Shown here: positions 10,953 to 21,442 of the stretch, piece by piece
Layout: each line of letters opens with the position of its first letter
Position numbering within the stretch: position 1 is the stretch's first letter
Assembly (NCBI GenBank): GCA_006384855.1
Contig: VCJN01002818.1
Coordinates: 62,001 to 126,000 of the forward strand
Direction of reading: 5' to 3'
DNA: 64,000 bases
Source of the DNA: Tetraselmis striata
Lineage: Eukaryota; Chlorophyta; Chlorodendrophyceae; Chlorodendrales; Chlorodendraceae
Made by a program: the position numbers and the translations under genes
Notes under the pieces: generated by a model
The model's input: the letters and a program-made list of their open reading frames with translations, nothing else
Told to the model about the DNA's origin: nothing
Database searches by the model: none

Positions 10953-11813
10953 ATGGATCTCAAACCTGAGCCCAACATGGTGGAGGATAAGCATCTTGTC
11001 GCCCTGGATGTCCGCCATGGCATACCGCCATGGGTCCTCAGCCTGAAAGGCACGCACGCGCTCCGAGAGAATATGGAGGGTGTGCGCCTGGACATAGTCT
11101 ACACCACGGGGCAGCCGCCGGTGCCGGCCCCCCGCCCAAGCGTGGACTTTCTACTAGAATAGTGTGAAATGCGCCTCTTTGAAACTGAGTGTTGTGCTGA
11201 CACATTACCCGGCAACAATAAACTTATCGCAACTACCACTAGATATGACCCACTCATGCGCGCACTCCGCGCAGAAGGGTGGCGATCGGTGCGACTGGTA
11301 GTCACCCATTGCGCTATTTGGGTGGCGGGGTGCATACTCAAGGACGTCACACACTCGACGCGGTCATGGCCACCGGCACCCGACGTCGCTCGACCGTTGC
11401 CGCCCGCAACCGACTCCTAAAACAAATACAACAGTCCTCTATCGACAGACTGTTGCAGTTATTACGCGCTCGTTCCATCATAGGTCTTCAGCAACGACGC
11501 CACCCCCACGGCGGCCCGTCACGATCAGATGCTTGCCCCCTTCCCAAGCCCCGCCAACCAGCCGCCAGCCTTTACCGGACGCCGACCAAGCGAGACGCCT
11601 TCCACACGTTCAGCACTAGACAGGGGAGCAAAAAAGCAACCTTACACATAGTTAAGGGCACTTCACCCACTGGCGCTAGACACGATAATCTCAGAGCTGC
11701 CGCCGAATCTCAGAGTTGCCGTGGGACCATGGACCCAAGCAGCGAACTCGTGATAGTTACATGCGCCGACATGCCGTTGCTTATCCACGGGACCAACCCT
11801 TTCTCACTTTCCT
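10953..11813 (+). pseudogene. Possible 3' end of a non-LTR retrotransposon (endonuclease-like)
   Basis: Three overlapping plus-strand frames read in series: 10953-11162, then 11169-11420 and 11279-11815. The segment TRYDPLMRALRAEGWRSV resembles the 'KY..L...L...G..V' region near the C-terminal restriction-like endonuclease of some non-LTR elements. The following helix-rich tail (ARNRLLKQIQQSSIDRLLQL) fits the end of such an ORF. Stops and a frameshift separate the parts. I did not find the reverse transcriptase domain upstream. The assignment rests on weak pattern similarity. Confidence 0.3.
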
Positions 11814-11881
11814 GAAGGGCTTAGCTGCTTACCCAACTACGATGCCGTGATGCTCTCCAACCACCTACAACCCCATTAAAG

Positions 11882-11990
<109 letters not shown>

Positions 11991-12089
11991 TGCCGGAATA
12001 AATTACATCTCGGAGTCGAAATCAGGTGCCCCGTTGATCAAGTGTGGTCACCGTTGTTCTGTTTGCCTGGCCATCCTCTTATCATAGAG

Positions 12090-12840
12090 CGGCGCGCGCA
12101 GTCAGTCAAGGGGGGGGGGTGGAGGGGGGGCGAGGGCGAGGGGGGGGGGGGCGGGGGGGGGGGGGGGGGGGGTTCTCAAAAATACTGCAAGATCGTGCAA
12201 CATCGCGAGGGCAGTATGTCGCTCCCATCACTCACTACCCAAAACCCCAAGAGCCGGGCGTCCATGCTACTACATGCCAGGGGAGGAGGCAAAGGGGGGG
12301 GGGGGGGGGCGCATGGGTCGTACCAACGTTTGCGCCACTGAGCGGGGCGCGCAGTCAGTCAATAAGGGGGAGCAATACCGCAAGATCGCGCGGCATCGCG
12401 AGGGCAGGTCGAAGCGAGCACTCACACAAAACCCAAAGGCCACATGTCGCTGCGACTGCCGGTTGGGGGAGGAGGCACTTGGGGGGGGGGGCGGGGGGGC
12501 TTGCGCCTGCGACACGGAGCGGTGCGCGCAGTCAATCAAGCTGTGGGGAGGGAATATCTCAAATGAAAATACTGCAAGATCGCGCGACATCGCGAGCCAT
12601 GGCATGTCGCAGCGAGCACAGACCCAAAACCCCAAAGGGCCGCGTGTCGCTGCGACTGCAAGATGGGGGGGGGGGGGGGGGGAGGGGGCAAAGGGGGGCT
12701 GGTGCCTGGGGTCGCCATGGTTCATGCGCCACATTGCGGCGAGCTCAGTCAAGCAATGGGTAATCTCAAAAATACGGGCAAGATCGCGCGACATCGCGAG
12801 GGCAGCGTGCATCGAGCACTCGTCTAGCTCAACCATGAGG
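12090..12840. repeat. Degenerate four-unit tandem repeat with G-runs
   Basis: Four units share GCGCGCAGTCA(G/A)TCAA, then AATACTGCAAGATCG(C)G, CATCGCGAGGGCAG and AAAACCCCAAGAG-like words. The units start near 12093, 12347, 12524 and 12743, so the spacing varies (about 254, 177 and 219 bp), mostly because of G-homopolymers of different length. The last unit overlaps the RNase H-like remnant on the other strand, suggesting that the array grew from the end of that retroelement. Confidence 0.7.
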
Positions 12841-13088
12841 CGCGGGGAGCGAGAGGGGCGGTTGGTGAGGACGCCGACAACCGCTTGATTATCCTCGTGC
12901 AAGCGCTTGTGACGGTTGCGGAGCATGCACTGCGCACCCGCCCGGTGTTTAACATCGGTGACATAGCGTGCGTACGGTATCTCGTGTACTCGTACATGGA
13001 TCACCGCCCCCATCGTCGTCCATCCCACGCCCGAATCGGCCACTAGCAGTGCCCTCGACGCGAACCACCAACTAGCGACCGCCATCAC
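12770..13088 (-). pseudogene. DIRS-like RNase H remnant
   Basis: On the minus strand the frame reads LLVADSGVGW, then LHEDNQAVVGVLTNR and SRSPRLMVELDE. This fits the RNase H domain of DIRS/Ngaro-type retrotransposons (a 'V(D/A)xSxxGWG' strand and an 'EDN.AVV..L.N..SRSP.LM.EL' core). The first catalytic aspartate region and the DN pair are visible. The order and strand suit the reverse transcriptase fragment at 14880-15600 as its upstream partner, with ~1.8 kb of unrecognised sequence in between. Confidence 0.5.
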
Positions 13089-13099
13089 TGGACCTTAAG

Positions 13100-14870
13100 A
13101 GTCCATGGGTGGGATATAGGCCGAGTCGGGTGGGATTTGGTGAGGCACGGGCGATGAAGAAGATTCAGCCCGTGCCTTACATCCGCCCGATAACCGTATA
13201 TATTCCGTTAATTCTTAAGATAATCTGAGCTACCCGTCGCCCAATCGGCTCCCGGTACACATGCAGGCTGGCAAATCGACCCATATCGCTCTCTATCGCT
13301 AGCATATGGATAAAGTCGTCTTCAAAATAGGCGTAGGCAGATGGGTGGCGCGTCGACCACGCATACACGGGTGGTGTTCGACCGGCCCCCATTTCAGCCC
13401 GTTGATCTAATCTCGGCTCAAAAACATGGGGGGAGATGGGGCATCGCACACGGACCACCTCATGGGCCACGCATGGGCTCTACCGCATCTCTATGCGATA
13501 GGCCATGGGACGGTACATGTGTGATGGGCTAGATAGTAAGCTAGGGTGGTGGGGGATGCCTATGCGGGAGCCGGCGGGAGGGGTCGAGAGCGCGGAAATC
13601 CGGGTCGGTCGGCCCCATCGGGCCGGCATCGACAGACATTGACCGCATACTGACCCCCACCGGACGTCATCCCCGCTTATGGGCCTATACTAGCGCTCAT
13701 ACGATCGATAATGTCAGAGCTGCCTCAGCCATTCCCGCGGGAGCGGTTGAGGCCGGGGTGTATGTCCGAAAACGCGAGTTCCAAGATCGGACGGGCTCTT
13801 GAATCGGGGGCACATGGAGCACTGTCCATGTAGCCTTTGACCTCTAGCTCAATGTTTGTATAGCCCCCTTATGCGATAGATAATGGATTTAGTCTATTTC
13901 CATGGCAGGTGGTGCCCGTTCGGCTTGGGCATGTGGCCGTGAGCATGCCCCCCTCCGTCAGCCGAACGGGCAGTGCCCGTCCGCAGTTGCGGGCGACATG
14001 AGGCCATTTTAGCGCACTACTACGCAGCACGCGAGAGGAATAGACCATGAAATAAGCGGTAAACACGATACATTATTATAAAGTACTAACTAACGTACCG
14101 CGAAATTTGTATCTCGCTAGGTAGTTCCCCGATTAGGCATTCGCTCGGTGCCCGGTGTTGGGAGGAAGGACTCGATGTAATCCTTGTAGCTAGACGGACG
14201 GCTTTGAGCTCTTTCAGCGGGGTAATGGGTGCATAGCCGTCACAGTCGTACCAAAAACCCAAAGCCTCATGATAGTACAAAATGGCGTCCCGACCGTATG
14301 ACAAACTGTCAACGTGCAAGTAATTGGTTTCGACATGCGGTTAATGGGGCGGCCGTTGTGTTGGGTGGGCATGCCTACCCACCATTATCGCGGGTCACGT
14401 TCGAGTTGGCGGGTGAGCTTTACGCGGCCAGACCAAGAGTCACGAATCTTGAATGTATCCCTAATAGATTTCGTCATAATTTCGCGCATGCCAAAATAGC
14501 CGTCGCGCTTACCTGCTGACTACCTGTACCGGTACGGGTACATGCCGCCCGGCCGCCGTTGGTCGGGCCGGTCGTCGCCGTTCGTCAGGTCTAAGGGGCG
14601 GGCATGGCGCAAAGCGCCGAGCCCGCCCCATAGACCGGACCTGGACGCCGGACGACCGTCGCCCGTCCGCTTCGCCGCCCGTCCGTCGACGGACGCCTGA
14701 CGCCGGGCCCCGGGTCGGCGGACGCGGTGGGGCTGTACAATATAGCGACTACTACGATTGATCCTTGCGGTTCTCTGGATTCCACACTCATGCAACGGGT
14801 ATACTTGATGATGAGAGAATCGACATTCCACACAATCATCATGCAGCATCAAACATTCCACATCATGCAG
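13100..14870. other. Retroelement-derived or intergenic stretch without a recognised gene
   Basis: No exon, RNA gene or transposase motif is recognised here. The only structure I see is the hairpin at about 13908-13970 and GC-rich partly palindromic sequence around 14520-14720. It sits between RNase H-like and reverse transcriptase-like remnants on the minus strand, so it may be decayed element sequence. Confidence 0.4.
13908..13970. repeat. Nested inverted repeat (hairpin)
   Basis: GCCCGTTCGGCT and AGCCGAACGGGC form a perfect 12-bp outer stem. Inside it, GGGCATG and CATGCCC form a second 7-bp stem around TGGCCGTGAG. A nested stem of this kind could be a transcript hairpin or a transposon end. 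Confidence 0.7.
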
Positions 14871-14879
14871 CTCGCGCGG

Positions 14880-15600
14880 AGGTAGAAACGGGCAGGAACG
14901 ATGGCCAAGTAGAGAAACTGGCACTTGCCCGCAAGGGGGGCCAACTCGCGAGCATGCAGCCGTTAGCGGTCGTGTTTCGCAAGATGGATCAAGCGTTTCG
15001 AGCGCCACGAGCAATGACGGCAAGTTTCTCAACCGGCGCACGAATAGTAGGCGACCCCAATGTGTCAATATCTAACCCCATGGGCACGACGAGCTTCTGA
15101 GTGCGTGCGCTCTCAGACACCGTTGCTGGGGTTGTATTGCGCAACGCTCTAAACCCCGACAAGTGGCGTCCTATATTGTTGTGTTGCTTGATGGTCTCAG
15201 CCCGAGTCGTAGCTAGAAACTAGAAATCGTCCATGTATGGCAACATGCGTAGGCCAAATCGGCGCCGGGGGACTAGTGTGCCGCCCGCTTCAGTCGGGCT
15301 ACGACGCAATGCCATGCATGGTGAGGACATTGGTGAGCTGACATAAGTAGTAAGAATAATGACCAAGTCATGGGAAGGCAAGTCAGTCGGTACATAAGGC
15401 CGAGGGAATCAACCGTGAAAAAGTCCCCGTCCTCATGGGCGATTCCCATTGCGTAAAACCCATCATCCATGGAGGGCCATCCGCAACATGTAACCCCTGC
15501 TTGGGCGCGCGAAATTGCGCAAATGCAAAAATGTCTCGAACGAAAGATCGTGCGTCTCGCAGTAGCGGTTCAAGAGGCGGAGCTCGATGATTAGCCTCCA
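14880..15600 (-). pseudogene. DIRS-like reverse transcriptase remnant (YMDD)
   Basis: Read on the minus strand: a segment around FVRDIFAF and its alternate frames near 15560-15440, then DGFYAMGIAHEDGDFFTV and YRLTCLPM at about 15470-15330, then LPYMDDF at about 15240-15220, then LVVPMGLDIDTLG near 15080. This is the DIRS-type order 'DLKDGFYAL.I.PED..FFTV', 'LPMGWS', 'Y.DD' and '.GL.IDT'. The catalytic YMDD is intact. Frameshifts and stops (for example TAG just after the YMDD motif) break the ORF. Confidence 0.6.
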
Positions 15601-15610
15601 TTTGATTGGT

Positions 15611-15810
15611 TCAAGCTTGGTTGGTTCTCCTTACAAGGAAGTCCATTTGGTTCTCCTTACGAGGAACCCCGTGTACGTGGAGGCCAATCCCGTACTCCTT
15701 GCTAACACGTGCCACCTCGCGTGCGAGGAAGTTCAACGTCAGCTGTGGGGAGCGGTGGTCTACGATGCGGACACCGTTCTTGTTATTCACCTCGATTGCC
15801 AGATTTGAAA
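15611..15810 (-). pseudogene. Distal half of a DIRS-like RNase H, split from its first half
   Basis: The minus-strand frame reads VNNKNGVRIVDHRSPQLTLN, then LAREVARVSKEYGIGLHV and PRKENQMDFLVRR. This is the end of a DIRS-type RNase H ('N.N.GV......SPQL..LARE...LS..YGI.L.V..VPR.EN..AD.L.R'). The matching first half ends at GTGGCAGTCGAGGC near 17060, and the two fit together at a shared (V/L)A(V/I)E codon run. The sequence between them is therefore an insertion. Confidence 0.55.
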
Positions 15811-15811
15811 T

Positions 15812-17045
15812 TCGAAATTTGTTACAACGTCTAGTCTGCTGCATACTCGATCTCGCTCAGACTGAGTTGCTCTTAGGACCTCCCATCTCTAACCACAGTG
15901 GGGAACACGAAGTGTCAACACAGCTCAAGCTACCGGCCATCCTCTTATGTTTCCTAGCCCCTCCTCCTTCCAGTGGGCTATAGCTAAGACAGCAGCGCCC
16001 CCATGCTGTCCCTACCTAAGTCAGACCCATTCCATCCAGAGCTCAGCAGGCACGCTAAGGCAGCCAGAGGCGTCCCGCCTGCTGCTATTGAGGTGTGATG
16101 GGGGAAAGGAGCCAACTGGAATAGCTATATGGTGCTCAGTATTTATGTACTGCTGAGCCGGCTAGCTTGATGGGGTGAAGGCTACAATGCCCTCCATCTC
16201 TTAAAAAATAATTCTTTTTTTGGCAAAGTATACTGCTTTTAATGGCATGATGACTCCGTCTCGTGCCTGTACCAAGCCCGCGGGTCGGGTGATACACTGT
16301 CTGTAAAAACCCTAATACTTGCAGGGAAAGTGCTGGTAAATTCGAAAACATGCATCCGGGCGCATCGACTAGAAACGTCCGTAGTTCTTGGGTGGCGGCG
16401 CTGATAGTCGCGGGCGTGCGTCCGGCTTGGGGTTGGGCGCCTTGCCGGCGGAAGGTATCCGTAGACGGCCTACCTGCAACTGCAAGGGGTTCGTCCGGCA
16501 TCGGGGGCGATGGGGGCGGTGAGCCTCTGCCGCGAGCAGGGCCAGGCGGGACGCCTGGGCTGGTGTGCTGGTTGTGTAGGATTGCTCGAGGGGGGCGGTG
16601 GCCTCCGAGGCCTCTTCTGTCGCGGTGGGGCATGGGCTGCGGCCGGTGGAGACGGCTCGGGGTGCGGGGCTGGATCGACGCTTGTCGCCAGCTGATCGAC
16701 TGCCGGTGGCGAGTCGTCGCCGTCCATCTCCGTGGCTTGAGGGGCTGCCGCAGCCGGGGCGTGGGCCGCTTGTAGCTGGGTAGTTGGTGGTGGCTCGAGC
16801 TCTTGGGGGAGCTGGCCGTGGTGCATCGCCGACTGGTCGATTGTAGGCGGTGCCGGTTGGTGAACATTCGCGATCTTCTCCCTCCCATATAGGTGCGTGA
16901 TACTGGTTGCGACGAGTTTCGCGTCGGATCCCGTGTTAGTGGCGGATCCGGGTCTGCTCACCCCTGCCGGAGCGGCGGCAGCCGGTATAGGGGCGCGTCG
17001 GGCCACTGCATGGACGTCGTGAGTGGGTGTGAATTCCCCGAGCCT
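15812..17045. mobile_element. ~1.2-kb insertion splitting a DIRS-like RNase H
   Basis: The insertion is inferred because the two halves of one RNase H domain (17290-17050 and 15810-15611, minus strand) lie on either side. Its left end carries the ~130-bp repeat also found at 47806-47938. Its interior on the minus strand reads proline- and alanine-rich sequence without a recognised domain. No clear target duplication was found, so exact ends are uncertain. Confidence 0.45.
15838..15966 (+). repeat. Dispersed ~130-bp repeat, copy 1
   Basis: It matches 47806-47938 in the same orientation: both contain CTGAGTTG(C/T)TCTTAG, CCATCTCTAA, GGGAACAC, CTCAAGCT(A/T)CCGGC and CCTCCTTCCA. No gene content. 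It may be the end of an element family. Confidence 0.65.
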
Positions 17046-18060
17046 CGACTGCCACGCGGTCATGGGGAACCCACTGACCGAGGGAGCGGAGGGCCATTAG
17101 CAAGCCCCGCATCTCGCGGTGTGTCGACGATCCCGTCCGCTCGTGGGGCAAAAAGAAGCCGTGCGCGAGGAAACCGGAGGCGTCGAGCGTGACCACACCC
17201 AAGCCTTTGTCCGAGGCGTCGACCGCAAATCGGAACGCGGGACACGTTCCGATACCGGAAAAAGATCGGTTCTGAAAACGACTCACGTACCGCCATTTTC
17301 AAGGAAAGCATTTCACCGCCAACGTGCTCGGATGAACGGACACTCGAGTTCCAAAGCCGCAAATGCCAGCGGCGTCATCGGCCGCGCTTGGGTGGCGCGA
17401 GTGAAAAGGCGGGCGGTGCCTTGCACGGCGACACCAAACCACCGGATCCGCATGGCGGCCGACAGGGTGTCCGCGATGGCGGATTTGAGACGGACCCGGC
17501 AGTCCAACGGGACTGTGAAGACCCCAACCTCCTTGTCAACCTCAAATCATAGGGGTTTGAATATGAGTACTGCGTCAGCGAGTACGGACTTCTTTCCGTG
17601 AATCACGACTCCCGCGGCCGCGCAGTCCGCGCGGATACGGGCAGCCATGGCGCGAGCGCGCGTGTCCAACTCTGTGGGGTACAACCAATCGTCATTGTAG
17701 GCGATCATGCGCGTGCCGAAGCTGCGCCGACGGCGGACAAGAACTCCCATGGTTTTTGCGAATACCCGAGGGGCCGTACGCTTGCCGATCGGGAGCACGG
17801 CTTAGATGTAGTACTGTCATTGCCACTACTCAATGCCGCAGTACTCGCGAGATGATGGGGTGCAACTCGTGTTGGTACCCTTGCGTAAGGTCGACCGACA
17901 ACATGCCGTCGTCGCCATGACGCGCTAGGTTGCGAGCGTTCGCGAGGCATTTCATCCGACAGGAAACATCCGACACATTTTTATTCGGAATGTTTTGGTC
18001 GAGGATCAACCGGAATTTGTCGGAATACGATTTGGTAACGACACCGAGGGGGTTAACCAC
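17046..18060 (-). pseudogene. DIRS-like reverse transcriptase and proximal RNase H (YNDD)
   Basis: The minus strand reads NPLGVVTKSYSDKFRLILD and LSVDLTQGYQHELHP (18060-17830), then LPIGKRTAPRVFAKTMGVLV and MIAYNDDWLYP (about 17798-17640), then FAVDASDKGLGVVTLD and HREMRGLLMALRSLG (about 17240-17080). This is reverse transcriptase motif A, motif B ('LP.G...APRVF.K.M'), motif C with YNDD, and the start of RNase H. Frameshifts separate the blocks. The Gag-like ORF at 20103-19033 lies upstream on the same strand and probably belongs to the same element. Confidence 0.65.
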
Positions 18061-18411
18061 TTTAGGACGTTTCGAGACCTTGCGGCGGCGGATCTAACCA
18101 GGTTACCGAGTTTCTCGGTGAGGAAGTCGGCGTGGTCGTAGGCCGTTTTCTGGTTAGGTCTCACCGACGGGGCACATGGGCCCTCGGGGTCCCATTCTAT
18201 GGAGTAGCCGCTCTTCAACCAATCAAATTGTTTCGCGTCCCGGCGTGGGCGGCACATGCGACGCCAGCGGGGGCGGGCATGGCGTACACGCCCGTAATGC
18301 CAACATTGGTTGCCGACGACTCATGCCGCGTCGAAACGACGGGAAACACAAGCGCAACGACCACAAGCGCATATCAACGACCGTGCGGGTACAGGTTACC
18401 CCAAGGACTAC

Positions 18412-18646
18412 ACTAGGGTTTAGGGTTTGCATGTGAGTGAGCGAAACCTTAGCCGACGCAGGAGGCGGTAACGCGCGCTCCCCGTAGAGAAGTACACGTA
18501 TACGTGCGTACCGTACCGGACTACCGCACACTAGGGTTTAGGGTGTGCAGGTGAGTGAGCGAAATCTAAGCCGGCGCAGGAGGCGGAACGCGCGCGCGCT
18601 TGTAGGGAAGTACACGTGTACGTGCGTATCGTACCGGACTACCGTA
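18412..18646 (+). repeat. Two-unit 118-bp tandem repeat with telomere-like motif
   Basis: Units 18412-18529 and 18530-18646 each begin ACTAGGGTTTAGGG, continue GTGAGTGAGCGAAA and CGCAGGAGGCGG, and end CGTACCGGACTACCG. TTTAGGG is the plant-type telomere unit. The array lies between the Gag-like and reverse transcriptase-like parts of a DIRS-like element. Confidence 0.75.
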
Positions 18647-19032
18647 CATCGATCCGTACACAAGACGCCGGGCGCCGATTCAAATTTGACTTGCGACAGA
18701 AACGTGTGGCCAGTGACTAGCGCTCCAGTATATATGCAACGACAACCATGGGCGAGAACGAGTCTTGACCGGCGTAATCCACGAGCGAAGCGCCGCGGTG
18801 GGCAGGTGGCCGGGTCATGAGTAGACGCGATGCGACCACGTGCGAGGGGGCATGGCGGGCGGGAACGCCGAGGGACAGTTGGCAGCCGCTTGGGGCGCTA
18901 TATGTTGGACCAAGTGTGTCCGGGGAAGCATAAAAATATTTACAATTTTCAAGAATACAGCCGGATATAACCGAGAAACAACCGCTTGGGGCTCAACCAC
19001 TTGGGGCAATAGCTAGCAGAGCGGCTAAGGCG

Positions 19033-20103
19033 CTACTGGCGGCCGCCGCCGGAGCGGCACTTGAGGGAGAAATGGCACATCTGGCAGCACCGGTGGCATG
19101 GGCCACGGCTGGCGGGAGGGGCGCGTGTCGCAAGGGGGGCGGGGGGGGGGGGGGGGGGGGGCGCTGCTAGGAGCGAGGGCGTGGGGTTGGGGGGAATAAA
19201 CTTGGGGCGGCCGCCATTGGAGCGGGAGTTAAGCCGGCAATCGAGCGTGCAGGTTCCTGGGGCCCCGAGAGGCATGGTCCTCCGCGATGCGCTTCTCACC
19301 GGCCTTGGCCTTCTTTAGCGACCGCTCGCAGATGGGGTCATCGGATGCATTGGCCGTTAATAACTTGGCGTAGACGTAGAACTGCCTGGCTAGACGGGGT
19401 TGTGCACGTGGGCGACCTAGAGTTCGGGGTAGCGGTAGGCCGCCGCCTCGAGGTTGGTAACAACGAGGTCCTCATGCTGCTCTAGGAAGGAGGAGGCTGC
19501 GCCGGTAAGGGAAGCGACGAACTCGGGGTCTAGCGGTACGTTGAGGACCACGTCGTCGATGTAATCCACGAAATAGACCGCGAGCGGGATACATTTTGAA
19601 ACGAATGGCGACCTCGTGCTGCAGTACCTAGGCGCGGTAGGCGTGCATTGCGTGGAGGCCCACGTGATTGTCTACACAAAGGAAGTCCGAACCGACAATA
19701 CCTTTCGAGCCTTGACGGAAATGACGAACGCCTTGTCGGTTGCACGCTTGCGCGTCGCCACATGCATGCGCCGCTGGCTCTGCGGCGGGGGGCGCGGAGG
19801 GTGGGGCGGGAGGGAGGCGGAGACCGAAGTGACGCAGGCGGCCGCCGAGGCGAGGTGCTCCTTGACGGTGTCCTCGGCCGTTGTGATGCGCTTTTGCTGG
19901 AGCGTGATGCGCTTCACTGCGTTGGCGGGGAGCTGCGCCGGCTCCATCGCCATCAAACGGTCGAGCACCAACTCGTAGGAAGCCTTGTCGGAGTTGGGCG
20001 TGGCGATGGCGGCCTCGAACTAGCGGAGCAACCAGTCGGAGTGGGCGGAGTTGGAGTGAGCGAGTTTTCTAAGGGAGAAGAGGGTGACAGAGAGAGAGCT
20101 CAT
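19033..20103 (-). pseudogene. Gag-like ORF of DIRS-like element
   Basis: The minus strand reads from an ATG at 20103 (MSSLSVTLFSLRKLAHSNSA) through KASYELVLDRLMAMEPAQLP, an alpha-helical KRITLQQKRITTAEDTVKEH segment, then FVDYIDDVVLNVPLDPEF and FLEQHEDLVVTNLEAAAYR. It ends in a proline-rich stretch and a cysteine/histidine cluster (CHRCCQMCHFSLKC) like a zinc knuckle. Several in-frame stops interrupt it. Helical body plus zinc knuckle plus position before the reverse transcriptase suggests a Gag. I know no close named family. Confidence 0.45.
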
Positions 20104-21442
20104 GAAAGTGATATGCGAGAATGACGAGCAGCGCTAGGAGCTGCCGGCAGTACCCGTACGGGTAGTTTTTTTCCCCGCCCCGGGACAGGACTGGCAACTA
20201 CGGGCAGAACTGTACTAGGCCCGCCAGGTCAATAACTCACAGCGCACGAAAGTACCGTGTTTCACTGTAGTGCTTTTAAAAGTACTGCAGGAAACCCCGA
20301 AGTTAGTTTGTCTGCGCGCGTGTCGCGCGCATTCCTCAACCGGGGCGGCGGCGGCTACTAGAGAGACTACAGGGTTAGTACCTCTCGTACGCGGGCGGTC
20401 ATCACGCTGGGCAGGGTGTGTGTTCAAATGAACATTCGTCACGACGACGATGCCGCCGCCGCCAGCGTACAGGTATCTCCATACACGTACTGGTGGTACC
20501 TGTACTCGTAGGTGACCGGGGTCTTGCGCCGGGCGATAATGTTGCCGCCGTCAACATAGCCCCCTCGGCGCCGTGGTGGTGGACGCACACCCGTTGCTGC
20601 TTACCGTTACCGCTGTTGACCGATCCGCTGCCGACATTCTCTGCTTGCAGGTGCGAGAACGGGTTCCATGGTCACAGGGGATTCGGGGGGTGGAGGGTGC
20701 GGTGGTGGTGGTTTTCATCCTAGGTTGTATTACGCGGCAACACGCGTCTCTTCCGTGATAAGTGTCTTGTCGAAGCGTCTGCACAACTGACTAGCTGTGG
20801 CACGTGGTGACATACGGCACATATACCTAGCACCCATACAGCCCAGCGACCGTGCAGTTGCCGCAACTCGCGCAGCCCGCTTCACTCCAACCGCGCCACA
20901 GACCCGCCAGACCTTGCAGCCCCCGTATCGCCAGCTCGCGCGGCATCGTGAGGTATGGTATCACCGTAGGCTGCCCCTTGCTGCGGTCCGCCTTCCGGCA
21001 AACCCTCCCTGTCAGTGTCGTCCGCGCGGTTGTCGTCCTTATCCGCCCGAACTACCCACTCACCCCCCCCCCCCCCCCCCCCCCCCCCAGCAACGCCCCT
21101 CTCCATCCGGGCGGGAGATCCCACCCAAACCGCCCACATGCTTTGATATGCGACCTCTGCCACACGGAATACCCGCACTGGCGGATAGCCTCCGCACTTT
21201 TGGGGCTGTTTCTGTGCTTTCCGGGAGCCGTCTTCGCTTTCTCGCGCAGACTGGGGAGCGGAGCCCAGCTGATTTTGGGACGAAAACTGTCGTGCCGCGG
21301 GGGAGGAAAAACTGAGTGCCGAGGTCGTTGACATGACGGGGCGGCCCACAGAATTCTGAACCCTGTTAAAACACTGAAGTCGCCGCTGCCGCCGCCGCAG
21401 GACCCTGCCACGAGCCCCGACCCGCGCACCGGTCGTCCCGCC
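20104..21442. other. Intergenic region and probable 5' leader of the MYB-CC gene
   Basis: 20.1-20.8 kb shows no recognisable gene. 21061-21088 is a long C-run in the sense orientation of the downstream gene. A C-run of this kind is typical of introns in this window, so part of 20.8-21.4 kb may be a 5' UTR with an intron. No promoter element is convincing. Confidence 0.35.
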
